From assembly GCF_031157835.1 (NCBI RefSeq), contig NZ_JAVIDR010000022.1, positions 1 through 61,122 of the forward strand: a stretch of DNA of 61,122 nucleotides, given 5' to 3'. This stretch comes from Acinetobacter rudis (GTDB lineage Bacteria; Pseudomonadota; Gammaproteobacteria; Pseudomonadales; Moraxellaceae). Positions within the stretch are counted from its first letter, which is position 1, and each line of letters starts with the position of its first letter. Shown piece by piece: positions 54,324-61,122 of the stretch. Under the pieces are notes generated by a model that was not told the DNA's origin, did no database searches, and worked only from the letters and a program-made list of their open reading frames with translations. A program made the translations under genes and the position numbers.

Positions 54324-55355
54324 ATGCAACTCTCTGATTTTCGTTTCGATCTCCCTGATGAATTAATTGCTCGTTATCCTCTAGACAATCGTAGCGCTTC
54401 ACGTTTACTCCATTTAGCTGCTGATGGTACGTATCAGGATTTACATTTTGTAGACATTTTGGAGCAATTTACAGCAGGCGATCTGCTCATCCTCAACGAC
54501 ACTAAGGTCATGAAAGCTCGTCTTAAGGGGAAGCGTGCTACAGGTGGCTCCGTTGAACTACTGGTTGAACGTATTTTTAATCAAACAACAGCCCATTGCC
54601 ATATTAAAGCAAGTAACTCACCTAAAGCAGGCGCAGAATTATTTATTGGCCCAGACCAAGTACCAGTTACCGTAATGGGTCGTCATGAAAATTTATTTAT
54701 TGTTGAGTTTTCGCAGCCTATTTTACAGGTACTCGATCAATATGGGCAGTTACCCATTCCACCCTACTTTAATCGTGAAGCTGAAGAAATTGATACTGTT
54801 CGCTATCAAACTGTTTTTAATAATCCAGAAAAACTAGCCAGTGTTGCAGCTCCCACTGCAAGTTTGCACTTTGACCAAGCCTTACTACAAGCACTTGCTG
54901 AAAAAGGTGTAGAAACAGCATTTGTCACTTTACATGTTGGTGCTGGCACATTCCTTCCTGTACGTACTACAGATATTGAAAACCACATCATGCATAGTGA
55001 ATGGTGTGAAGTTACTGAAGATACAGTGGAAAAAATTAAAGCAGCGCAAAATCGTGGTAACAAAATCATTGCTGTAGGCACCACAGCCACCCGTGCGCTT
55101 GAAAGTGCGGCTCAAGCCTGTCATGGCAAAATTGGCGCATGGACTGGTGATACACAAATCTTTATCTATCCTGGTTATCAATTTTGTGTGGTTGACCGCC
55201 TAATTACCAACTTTCACTTGCCTGAATCTACTTTACTCATGTTAGTTTCTGCACTTACCAGTCAAAACCATGTGCTCAATGCTTATAAGCACGCCGTAGA
55301 GCAACGATATCGTTTCTTTAGCTATGGTGATGCCATGTTGGTTGATCGAGCCTAA
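54324..55355 (+). CDS. queA: tRNA preQ1(34) S-adenosylmethionine ribosyltransferase-isomerase
   Basis: A 343-residue QueA enzyme that transfers the ribose of S-adenosylmethionine to the queuosine precursor at the wobble base. The start [19 protein letters not shown] is the classic QueA N-terminus. Further family segments are [15 protein letters not shown] (about 52-66), GQLPIPPYF (about 139-147), APTASLHFD (about 175-183), [11 protein letters not shown] (about 200-210) and [18 protein letters not shown] (about 293-310). Length is standard. No tgt gene is in the window, so queuosine synthesis genes are at least partly elsewhere. Confidence 0.97.
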   Translation: MQLSDFRFDLPDELIARYPLDNRSASRLLHLAADGTYQDLHFVDILEQFTAGDLLILNDTKVMKARLKGKRATGGSVELLVERIFNQTTAHCHIKASNSPKAGAELFIGPDQVPVTVMGRHENLFIVEFSQPILQVLDQYGQLPIPPYFNREAEEIDTVRYQTVFNNPEKLASVAAPTASLHFDQALLQALAEKGVETAFVTLHVGAGTFLPVRTTDIENHIMHSEWCEVTEDTVEKIKAAQNRGNKIIAVGTTATRALESAAQACHGKIGAWTGDTQIFIYPGYQFCVVDRLITNFHLPESTLLMLVSALTSQNHVLNAYKHAVEQRYRFFSYGDAMLVDRA

Positions 55356-55496
55356 AATACGCAGTAAACGGCTATTTAGAGCAAAATGCACATTATTGAT
55401 TAAGTGAATTGTTTATCAAAGCTCAGTACTTAAAAATGAAGTTTCATTGTAATCTGGTCTAATTGGCTTTTATTCTTGTTTATTTTCTTATTTAAC

Positions 55497-55523
55497 ATGA
55501 AGCGAACAACCTGTTCGCTTCAT
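55497..55523. terminator. Terminator between queA and the rhodanese gene
   Basis: ATGAAGCGAACA (55497-55508) pairs with TGTTCGCTTCAT (55512-55523) around a three-base loop. It lies between convergent genes and probably serves both. Confidence 0.8.
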
Positions 55524-55545
55524 TTGTTTGGAAGGGTAGAAATAC

Positions 55546-55860
55546 CTAAGCACCTTCAATCAGAGTTAAGCCTGCATCACGGGCAGCACGAGTCCCCCCC
55601 ATTAATACAACATAATCTCTTGAACTATCCAAACTTTCTAATTTTTCAGCTGCGCGTGGTGCTTTACTACCACCACCACATAAAATATAAATCGTCTGAT
55701 CCGATGACACTTGAGTTAGACATTCCTCATCAAGATGATCAATCGGCTGATTAACAGCCCCCTGAATATGTCCTTCAGAAAAAGCTTTTACATCACGAAC
55801 ATCCCAAATAACAGCATTTTCTGGGAACTCAAATGTGGTAATTTCTTGTTTACGGATCAT
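55546..55860 (-). CDS. Rhodanese-like domain protein
   Basis: A 104-residue single rhodanese domain with a structural FPENAVIWDVRDVKAFSEGHI stretch (split across about 12-32) and the active-site cysteine C61 in ILCGGGSKAPRAAEKL. It would carry a persulfide on C61 and move sulfane sulfur; the partner is unknown. The start is ATG 55860, preceded by AAGGAG; the longer frame adds 53 codons that overlap the divergent yajQ and are not rhodanese-like. It is cytoplasmic, with no signal peptide. Confidence 0.85.
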   Translation of the reverse strand: MIRKQEITTFEFPENAVIWDVRDVKAFSEGHIQGAVNQPIDHLDEECLTQVSSDQTIYILCGGGSKAPRAAEKLESLDSSRDYVVLMGGTRAARDAGLTLIEGA

Positions 55861-55952
55861 TACATACTCCTTTGATGTAAACAAACACTTGGCAAAAGAA
55901 GAAACCGCCCTTAGCATCTCAGATATTCTTTCCATTTGTAAAGGTCTAAACC

Positions 55953-56441
55953 ATGCCATCTTTCGATATTGTATCTGAATTAGAAGTTTTTGAAGTAAAT
56001 CATGCCGTTCAAAACACACAAAAAGAGATTGCGACCCGTTTTGATTTCCGTGGTCAAGATGTTTCTATTGAACTTAATGAAAAAGCTAAAGAAATCAAAA
56101 TCAGTACCGAAAGCGATTTCCAATGTGAACAAGTCTATAGCATGCTTGAAAACCACTTTTTTAAACGTAAAGTAGATATTCAAGCTCTTGATCCACAAAA
56201 AATGACTGCCTCGGGCAAAAATGTAGTACAAGTCATCAAACTTAAAGATGGTCTTGACTCAGATACTGCAAAAAAAATTAATAAAGCCATTAAAGAAAGC
56301 GGTGTTAAAGTGCAGTCTTCTATTCAGGGTGATAAAATTCGAGTCACAGATAAAAAGCGTGATACTTTGCAACAAATCATGGCATTTTTGAAAGAGCAAC
56401 AGTTTGGTGTTCCCCTACAATTCAACAACTTTAAAGATTAA
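55953..56441 (+). CDS. yajQ: YajQ-family cyclic di-GMP-binding protein
   Basis: A 162-residue DUF520/YajQ protein with two ferredoxin-like lobes. It starts MPSFDIVSELEVFEVNHAVQ, with the conserved EIATRFDFRGQDVSIEL (about 25-41) and SGVKVQSSIQGDKIRVTDKKRD (about 111-132) motifs. In Xanthomonas a homologue binds c-di-GMP and alters transcription; a role here is inferred from family only. Its start lies about 90 bases from the divergent rhodanese gene. The next gene follows about 35 bases downstream. Confidence 0.95.
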   Translation: MPSFDIVSELEVFEVNHAVQNTQKEIATRFDFRGQDVSIELNEKAKEIKISTESDFQCEQVYSMLENHFFKRKVDIQALDPQKMTASGKNVVQVIKLKDGLDSDTAKKINKAIKESGVKVQSSIQGDKIRVTDKKRDTLQQIMAFLKEQQFGVPLQFNNFKD

Positions 56442-56477
56442 TCACTTAGATTTCGCTCATTGATGGGAATCATCTCT

Positions 56478-56972
56478 ATGACACAGTCCAATCGTTTGTC
56501 CAAATTGGTTAAAGCAACCTCAAAATTCCCAAAAGGTATTCGCAGCACGCTGTGGAGTAAAGCTTTTGGTCGAGTTGTTCCAATGGTCGGTACCGCCAAC
56601 ATTCGCTATCTAGAAGTAGATGCAGATCATGTTAAAGTTCGCATTGAAAATCAGCGTAATATGCAAAACCATATTAAAGGCGTACATGCTGCGGCTATGG
56701 CACTTTTAGCAGAAACTGCAACAGGCTTTTTGACTGGGTTACATGTTCCCGATGAACGAATCTTATTAATTAAATCCTTACATGTTGATTACTTAAAGGT
56801 TGCCAATGGTGGACTCACCGCCACAGCAAACTTAAGTTCAGAGCAGCAACAATTTATTTTAGACAATGAAAAAGGTGAACTTCTCATACCGGTTACCGTT
56901 ATAGACGATGCTGGTAATGAACCCATTCAATGTCAAATGCTTTGGGCTTGGTTACCAAAGCGTAAAAAATAA
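56478..56972 (+). CDS. DUF4442 hotdog-fold protein (thioesterase-like)
   Basis: A 164-residue single-hotdog protein of the DUF4442 family. It has the region VRIENQRNMQNHIKGVHAAAM (split across about 52-72), in which HxxxxHAAA-type residues match hotdog active-site positions, and a following ALLAETATGFLTG. Its substrate is unknown; relatives hydrolyse acyl-CoA. The start was put at ATG 56478 (MTQSNRL), preceded by GGGA; six more codons are possible upstream. It is probably co-transcribed with yajQ. Confidence 0.75.
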   Translation: MTQSNRLSKLVKATSKFPKGIRSTLWSKAFGRVVPMVGTANIRYLEVDADHVKVRIENQRNMQNHIKGVHAAAMALLAETATGFLTGLHVPDERILLIKSLHVDYLKVANGGLTATANLSSEQQQFILDNEKGELLIPVTVIDDAGNEPIQCQMLWAWLPKRKK

Positions 56973-56990
56973 TCTCTACTCATTAAAACA

Positions 56991-57020
56991 AAAACCCCAA
57001 AAATAATTTTTGGGGTTTTT
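56991..57020. terminator. Bidirectional terminator
   Basis: AAAACCCCAAAAAT and ATTTTTGGGGTTTT form an almost perfect palindrome between two convergent genes, with A/T runs on both sides. Confidence 0.8.
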
Positions 57021-57023
57021 CAT

Positions 57024-57446
57024 TTAGACAGCTTGTGCTTCTAAAAATTGCTGCTTAACCTCAGCAGGTATTGGGCGTTTCGAACCATTACTATCTACAG
57101 CAACAAAAGTAAACACCCCTTCTGTGACTTGAATTGGGGCGCGTGAGCGATCATGACTTTCCCATACTTCAATTTGCATCTGAATTGAGGTATTCCCCAC
57201 ATGCAAAATTTTTGTATAACAACTCACCACATTTCCGACTTTAACTGGAACTAAAAAATTCATCTGATTAATCGAAATCGTTGCACAGCGTCCTTGACTA
57301 AAACGCTCTGCGTGAATTGCTCCTGCCAAATCCATTTGCGACACAATCCATCCACCAAAAACATCACCACTCCAGTTGGTGTCTGCTGGCATAGCGATGG
57401 TTTGAAGCGATAAAGTTCCTTCTGGCATTAGATGAGAATCTGACAC
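57024..57446 (-). CDS. Acyl-CoA thioesterase, YciA-like hotdog
   Basis: A 140-residue hotdog thioesterase. It shows the YciA/BACH signature: MPADTNWSGDVFGGWIVSQMDLAGA (catalytic Asn/Asp region, about 20-44) and NFLVPVKVGNVVSCY (about 63-77). It hydrolyses acyl-CoA; members act on short to long chains. The gene lies one base beyond the trxC stop and is in one leftward operon with trxC and the alpha/beta hydrolase. Confidence 0.88.
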   Translation of the reverse strand: MSDSHLMPEGTLSLQTIAMPADTNWSGDVFGGWIVSQMDLAGAIHAERFSQGRCATISINQMNFLVPVKVGNVVSCYTKILHVGNTSIQMQIEVWESHDRSRAPIQVTEGVFTFVAVDSNGSKRPIPAEVKQQFLEAQAV

Positions 57447-57447
57447 A

Positions 57448-57885
57448 TTAACTCCACGTGTTTGCTGCTAGCTGTTGATCTAGCCATTGTTTTAACTGTT
57501 GAGATCGCAAAGCGCCACTGACACGAGCAACCTCGGTTGTTTTGTTCATAAGAACTAAAGTTGGAATACTACGAATATTAAAAGCCTGACTGAGGCGAGG
57601 ATTGTTCTCAGTATCAATTTTGGCAAAAATTACATTAGGATAACCCTTTGCCACTGCCTCAAAATGCGGTGCCATCATTTTACAAGGGTTACACCATTCA
57701 GCCCACAAATCGATCAAAATAGGTAAATCACTATTTTGAATAATTTGGCTAAAATTATTTTCATTTAACGTGATTGGGGCTAAGCGAATGAGTGCTTCTT
57801 TACACTGACCACAAGCTGGATTTGCTTGAAGTTGTTGTTCAGGAACTCGATTTTTAGCAAGACATGAAGGACATACAATGATCAT
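57448..57885 (-). CDS. trxC: Thioredoxin 2-like protein with zinc-binding N-terminus
   Basis: A 145-residue TrxC-type thioredoxin. The N-terminal rubredoxin-like zinc knuckle has C5, C8, C25 and C28 (CPSC and CGQC). The thioredoxin domain follows (about 38-145). The redox motif is WCNPC (64-68) rather than the canonical WCGPC; Asn replaces Gly between the cysteines, which is expected to shift redox potential and pKa. The cis-proline is in IRSIPTLVL (about 113). Neighbours are a hydrolase directly upstream, with no spacer, and a thioesterase downstream. Confidence 0.93.
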   Translation of the reverse strand: MIIVCPSCLAKNRVPEQQLQANPACGQCKEALIRLAPITLNENNFSQIIQNSDLPILIDLWAEWCNPCKMMAPHFEAVAKGYPNVIFAKIDTENNPRLSQAFNIRSIPTLVLMNKTTEVARVSGALRSQQLKQWLDQQLAANTWS

Positions 57886-58782
57886 TTAACTCACTCCAAT
57901 ATGCTGATATAAAAACTCTAATTGGGTCGAGATGGCTTTTTCCAACCATTGCCCATGATAAATATCAAAATGTGCCATATCCCATTCATAATAATCAACA
58001 AAAGGGGCAATATTGGTTGCGGCTTCGCGGCTAGATTCTATTGGAATCCAACTATCTTGCTTAGCAGCAATAAATAACACAGGAATATTGATTTTACGTA
58101 GACTAGTCATGGGTCTATAACGAATTAAGTTAAAGAACACACGAGCTGGGACTTCACCACTCCAATAATAATCAGCGTGAAGAATTGACTTGAAACCTTG
58201 ATAACAATCTTTGGTTGGCATTATACACAATGAATGGGCACTTACGACGGGTATTGTCTTTGCAGCGAGACCAACTTTTGCCCCCATATAATCTTGACTC
58301 GATAACTTGAGAGTTCTTGGCAAATATTGTATTGGGTAATTTTTAACTGTTTCAGCACCATCAACATAAGGTATTTGGGCAATTACAGCATGTATACGCT
58401 TAAGTTCAGCAGCCAAACTTAGGACATATCCACCACTTAGAGATGTACCCCACAAAACTATTTTTCTCGTACTTAATGCTTTTTGTGACTGTAGATATTG
58501 GATGACTGTTTTCCAATCATTTAGTTGCTCATCTAGAGAAACCAATTCACGTGGAGTACCTGTACTCCCTCCCCAATAACGATAATCAAATAAAACAACA
58601 GCATAGCCAGCTTGTGCAAAACGCTGTGCAAAAGCAACTAATTTAAATTGTCTTAATGCAGCAAAACCATGTGCCATCACAATGATTGCTGGTTTTTTAA
58701 TATTTTTAGGTCGATAAAAATCAGCGGCGATGACATCCTTACCGCTTTGTATATAGAGCGGCTCTACTGTATAAGCGTACAT
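57886..58782 (-). CDS. Alpha/beta hydrolase, serine hydrolase type
   Basis: A 298-residue alpha/beta hydrolase. The oxyanion strand is VMAHGFAALRQ (about 34-44) and the nucleophile elbow is WGTSLSGGYV (about 110-119, Ser113 expected). The acid is probably D247 in FIAAKQDSW, and the histidine is in WDMAHFDIYHG (about 276-286). It resembles the peptidase S15/acetyl-xylan-esterase-like group. The substrate is unknown. It opens the leftward operon with trxC and the YciA-like thioesterase and diverges from the DUF442-type gene. Confidence 0.82.
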   Translation of the reverse strand: MYAYTVEPLYIQSGKDVIAADFYRPKNIKKPAIIVMAHGFAALRQFKLVAFAQRFAQAGYAVVLFDYRYWGGSTGTPRELVSLDEQLNDWKTVIQYLQSQKALSTRKIVLWGTSLSGGYVLSLAAELKRIHAVIAQIPYVDGAETVKNYPIQYLPRTLKLSSQDYMGAKVGLAAKTIPVVSAHSLCIMPTKDCYQGFKSILHADYYWSGEVPARVFFNLIRYRPMTSLRKINIPVLFIAAKQDSWIPIESSREAATNIAPFVDYYEWDMAHFDIYHGQWLEKAISTQLEFLYQHIGVS

Positions 58783-58906
58783 CGTTTCTCCATAAGCATA
58801 TCATTGGATACATCCCTTTTAGAATTTTTCACAAGCATATCTACTGAAATCCCTGCTTAGTGCTATGATACCAACTTAGAATTTTTAACATAATGGTTTG
58901 TAAAAA

Positions 58907-59242
58907 ATGAGTGAATCCGTCGGTTTTGCAGGTCAAATTGGACCTGAGCATATCAATCAAGTAGTTGAAAAAGGCTTTAAATCGATCATAAATAATCGAC
59001 CAGACTTTGAAGGTGGTTCAGAACAACCAAGCAGTGCTCAAATCGAAGAAGCTGCTCATCAAGCTGGTTTAGATTATGTTTTTCAACCAATTATAGCTGG
59101 GCAAATTACTGAGGTAGATGTTCGAGCCTTTGCCAACCATTACAATAGCCTACCTAAACCAATCCTGATGTTTTGTCGTACTGGTAATCGCTCTAATAAT
59201 TTATATCAGATTGCAAAACAAATGGATTTATTAGATGACTAA
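58907..59242 (+). CDS. TIGR01244/DUF442-type phosphatase-like protein
   Basis: A 111-residue protein of the beta-lactamase-hydrolase-like N-terminal family (DUF442), a compact phosphatase-related fold. The active-site loop is CRTGNRS, with C90 and R95, a C-x4-R arrangement one residue shorter than standard tyrosine phosphatases. The start GFAGQIGPEHINQVV is typical. In Caulobacter-type and Xylella proteins the domain precedes a metallo-beta-lactamase fold linked to sulfide oxidation; here it is a stand-alone protein. Function is not established. Confidence 0.85.
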   Translation: MSESVGFAGQIGPEHINQVVEKGFKSIINNRPDFEGGSEQPSSAQIEEAAHQAGLDYVFQPIIAGQITEVDVRAFANHYNSLPKPILMFCRTGNRSNNLYQIAKQMDLLDD

Positions 59243-59262
59243 TCATCTAACTTAAAACATTC

Positions 59263-59347
59263 GGCATATAAATAAGCCCGTGTTTAAAACCAAAAGACCA
59301 AATTACAATAACGAGTTTGGTCAATTTAATCTGCTTATTTATATGCC
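59263..59347. repeat. Nested inverted repeat, 85 bases
   Basis: GGCATATAAATAAGC (59263-59277) and GCTTATTTATATGCC (59333-59347) are perfect 15-base complements. Inside them GACCAAA (59296-59302) and TTTGGTC (59316-59322) form a second stem. No target-site duplication is obvious. It may be a MITE-like remnant, a structured RNA or an elaborate terminator for the DUF442-type gene. Confidence 0.7.
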
Positions 59348-59428
59348 TAAATTATTTTAGTAACTGATCTCCAACAATCAAAATAAATATATGATTTAAA
59401 GTCTTTATCACTAATGGAGTCTAAGCAT

Positions 59429-59536
59429 ATGAAAAAGTTAATGATCATTCTAACAACACTCATTTTAATTTCTGCCTGTAGTTCAATGAATGTACGCCCA
59501 ACTGTAGGGGTGAGTATGGGTTCAGCAGTGCATTAA
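59429..59536 (+). CDS. Tiny lipoprotein, 35 residues
   Basis: A short gene with GGAG nine bases before the ATG. The product has a classic lipoprotein signal: MKK, a hydrophobic core (LMIILTTLILI) and lipobox ISAC, with the acylated cysteine at about residue 17. The mature peptide would be only about 19 residues, CSSMNVRPTVGVSMGSAVH, with a Gly/Val-rich end. It is too short for usual gene callers. It lies between the nested repeat and the flavoprotein gene. Small Gly/Val-rich lipoproteins of this kind occur in Acinetobacter, as far as I recall, but no function is known to me. Confidence 0.65.
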   Translation: MKKLMIILTTLILISACSSMNVRPTVGVSMGSAVH

Positions 59537-59610
59537 CTTTAAGCTTGACCAGTATATTTTCTTTCTTCTCTACTTACTTTATTAAAGCAATCACAGCATA
59601 AGGTTGAACA

Positions 59611-60981
59611 ATGTACGATATTATTATCATTGGTGCAGGCACAGCCGGAATTAGTGCCTATAAAGAAGCAATCAAACATACGCAAAATATTTTGATCATC
59701 AATCAAGGACCCTGGGATACAACCTGTGCTCGTGTTGGTTGCATGCCAAGTAAAGTGCTAATTTCTTCTGCAAATCGCATGTATGACATCCAACATGCTG
59801 ATGAAGTTGCCTTATCTACAAGCCAAGACGTTGATACATCACAAGTAATGCAGCATGTTCGTAAATTACGTGATCAATTTACAGCAGCAACAATACGTGA
59901 TGTTGAACGCTGGGATGCCGCCCATAAAATATCTGCACAAGCAAAGTTTATTGACGCAAATACGGTTGAAGCTGATGGACAGCATTTTCAGGCCAAATCC
60001 TTTATTCTTGCTGTTGGTTCTACACCAAATTACGATACAAATTGGAAAAATATACTTCAAGATCGTCTCATAACATCTGACGATATCTTTGAATTACCAG
60101 AACTTCCTAAATCTATGGCTGTTATTGGTAGCGGTGTTATTGCCATTGAACTTGCCCAAGCAATGACACGTTTAGGTGTCCAAACCACCCTATTTGCTCG
60201 AAGTGCAAAAGTTGGAGCCCTGACTAGCCCCGAATTACAACAGCTTGCTCAAGATGTATTAAGCCAAGAACTTGATATTCGCTTTAAAGTGTTACCTGAA
60301 AATGTTCGCTTAAATAACAACAAGGTACATTTAGAATTCACCCAAAATGATCAAGAGCATACACTTGAAGTTGATTATGTACTCTCTGCAACTGGGCGTC
60401 GTAGTCTACTTAGTCACCTACAACTTGAACAGGTTGATCCTGCGTTTGCAGACCTAGCTCACTTACCCATTGATGATGCAACCAAACAACTCGGAAGTTA
60501 CCCAATCTTTGTAATTGGTGATGCACATACACTTAATCCGATTCAGCATATTGCAGCGACTGATGGACGTAATATTATTCAAAATTGCTTAAATTTTCCA
60601 AATGTTCAAGCCATTCAGGTTCCTAGCCCTTTAGCCATTGTCTTTAGTTCTCCTGAAATGGCTATAGCTGGTCTCAGCCATAAACAACTTCTGCAAAATC
60701 ATAAGCTTTTTGTCACAGGAAAAGTTTCCTTTGAGCGTCAAGGCCGTGCTACAGTATTAGGTAAAAATAAAGGTGCTGTAGAGGTTTATGTTGACTTAAA
60801 AAGTAGAAAACTGCTCGGTGCTGAGCTCTTTGTAGAATCAGCTGAACATATGGCACATATGCTTTCATGGATCATTGCTGAAGGAATTAGCATTGATGAG
60901 ATTCTTGCAAAACCTTTTTATCATCCAACCTTAGAAGAAGGCCTCAGGAGCGCATTAGTACATGCCTTAAAACAGCTTTAA
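59611..60981 (+). CDS. Dihydrolipoamide dehydrogenase-like flavoprotein
   Basis: A 456-residue class I pyridine nucleotide-disulfide oxidoreductase. FAD binding is at IIIIGAGTAGISA (4-16), the redox disulfide is in TCARVGCMPSKV (C39 and C44), NAD(P) binding is at AVIGSGVIAIELAQ (about 170-183) and the second FAD motif is FVIGDAHTL (about 303-311). The C-terminal dimer domain has the YHPTLEEG sequence with the catalytic His-Glu pair. It is a stand-alone enzyme without dehydrogenase-complex genes nearby, so it could be a lipoamide dehydrogenase isozyme or another disulfide reductase. It is followed by a terminator and faces the rRNA operon. Confidence 0.85.
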   Translation: MYDIIIIGAGTAGISAYKEAIKHTQNILIINQGPWDTTCARVGCMPSKVLISSANRMYDIQHADEVALSTSQDVDTSQVMQHVRKLRDQFTAATIRDVERWDAAHKISAQAKFIDANTVEADGQHFQAKSFILAVGSTPNYDTNWKNILQDRLITSDDIFELPELPKSMAVIGSGVIAIELAQAMTRLGVQTTLFARSAKVGALTSPELQQLAQDVLSQELDIRFKVLPENVRLNNNKVHLEFTQNDQEHTLEVDYVLSATGRRSLLSHLQLEQVDPAFADLAHLPIDDATKQLGSYPIFVIGDAHTLNPIQHIAATDGRNIIQNCLNFPNVQAIQVPSPLAIVFSSPEMAIAGLSHKQLLQNHKLFVTGKVSFERQGRATVLGKNKGAVEVYVDLKSRKLLGAELFVESAEHMAHMLSWIIAEGISIDEILAKPFYHPTLEEGLRSALVHALKQL

Positions 60982-60991
60982 TAACCAATTT

Positions 60992-61026
60992 TCCCCTCCA
61001 CATACACATGTTGAGGGGATATTTTT
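60992..61026 (+). terminator. Terminator of the flavoprotein gene
   Basis: TCCCCTC (60992-60998) pairs with GAGGGGA (61013-61019), followed by a TATTTTT run. Confidence 0.75.
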
Positions 61027-61061
61027 AGCGCTATTTGAGAGATTATATTTTCCCCCAATAA

Positions 61062-61095
61062 AAAAAATCCCCCAGCGTTAAGCTGGGGGATTTTA
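61062..61095 (-). terminator. Terminator of the rRNA operon
   Basis: AAAATCCCCCAGC (61064-61076) pairs with GCTGGGGGATTTT (61082-61094) around a five-base loop, with a long T-run on the minus strand. It lies directly after the 5S rRNA end. Confidence 0.9.
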
Positions 61096-61102
61096 GAATA
61101 AT

Positions 61103-61122
61103 GAGCTGGCGATGACTTACTC
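61103..61122 (-). rRNA. rrf: 5S rRNA, 3' end (partial)
   Basis: Read on the minus strand the last 20 bases are GAGTAAGTCATCGCCAGCTC, the 3' end of Acinetobacter-type 5S rRNA as I recall it. The window ends inside the gene, and a strong terminator follows. An rRNA operon therefore lies to the right, transcribed leftward. Confidence 0.8.

Noticed and set aside
55861..56019. 53-residue N-terminal extension of the rhodanese
   Set aside because: It overlaps divergent yajQ, and AAGGAG directly precedes the internal ATG.
1..61122. CRISPR arrays, insertion sequences, prophage or toxin-antitoxin pairs
   Set aside because: No regularly spaced repeats, transposase or integrase motifs, phage structural genes or paired small toxin/antitoxin frames were seen on either strand.

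Overview
The window looks like a chromosomal segment of an Acinetobacter species (Gammaproteobacteria, Moraxellaceae). Base composition is AT-rich. The outer-core (OC) locus layout known from Acinetobacter, glycosyltransferases between aspS and ilvE, is present. The phenylacetate operon order, the monomeric NADP-isocitrate dehydrogenase, an ANT(3'')-like adenylyltransferase and the 5S rRNA 3' end at the right edge all fit that genus. I cannot fix the species.

Layout. 0-7.4 kb: the 3' end of an unidentified transcript, psiE, a hypothetical gene, a phospholipase D-family protein, a ZnuD-like zinc receptor with a Zur-box-like operator, a very AT-rich WaaL/Wzy_C-type ligase and a DUF4184 membrane protein. 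7.5-25.7 kb: the lipooligosaccharide outer-core locus. From aspS to ilvE it holds three GT25 enzymes, a GT61 enzyme, a beta-propeller protein, a CgeB-like GT, two GT4 enzymes, two ELM1-family proteins, a polysaccharide deacetylase and two tail-to-tail phosphoethanolamine-transferase-like sulfatase-fold proteins. glnE follows ilvE.

28.7-49.8 kb: aromatic amine and phenylacetate catabolism. A LuxR-type regulator, the copper amine oxidase TynA and an aldehyde dehydrogenase would turn phenylethylamine into phenylacetate. A minus-strand operon paaABCDEFGHJKXY and the divergent paaZ then activate it to the CoA thioester, epoxidise and open the ring, and beta-oxidise it to succinyl-CoA and acetyl-CoA. 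An MHS-family transporter and an acyl-CoA thioesterase-like gene lie between these halves. No paaI is seen in the operon.

49.8-61.1 kb: housekeeping and small genes. These are the monomeric icd (with a GC-rich 5' end), a secreted hypothetical protein, an aminoglycoside adenylyltransferase, tRNA-Leu(CAA), queA, a rhodanese, yajQ, two hotdog proteins, trxC, an alpha/beta hydrolase, a DUF442-type phosphatase-like protein, a tiny lipoprotein of 35 residues and a dihydrolipoamide dehydrogenase-like flavoprotein. The window ends inside an rRNA operon on the minus strand.

I saw no insertion sequence, prophage or CRISPR array. The most unusual material is the make-up of the outer-core locus, the mosaic 5' end of icd, a nested inverted repeat beside the micro-lipoprotein gene, and the 5' RNA/coding tail at the left edge. 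Coordinates of start codons were moved from the longest reading frame wherever a Shine-Dalgarno sequence or family length favoured an internal start.
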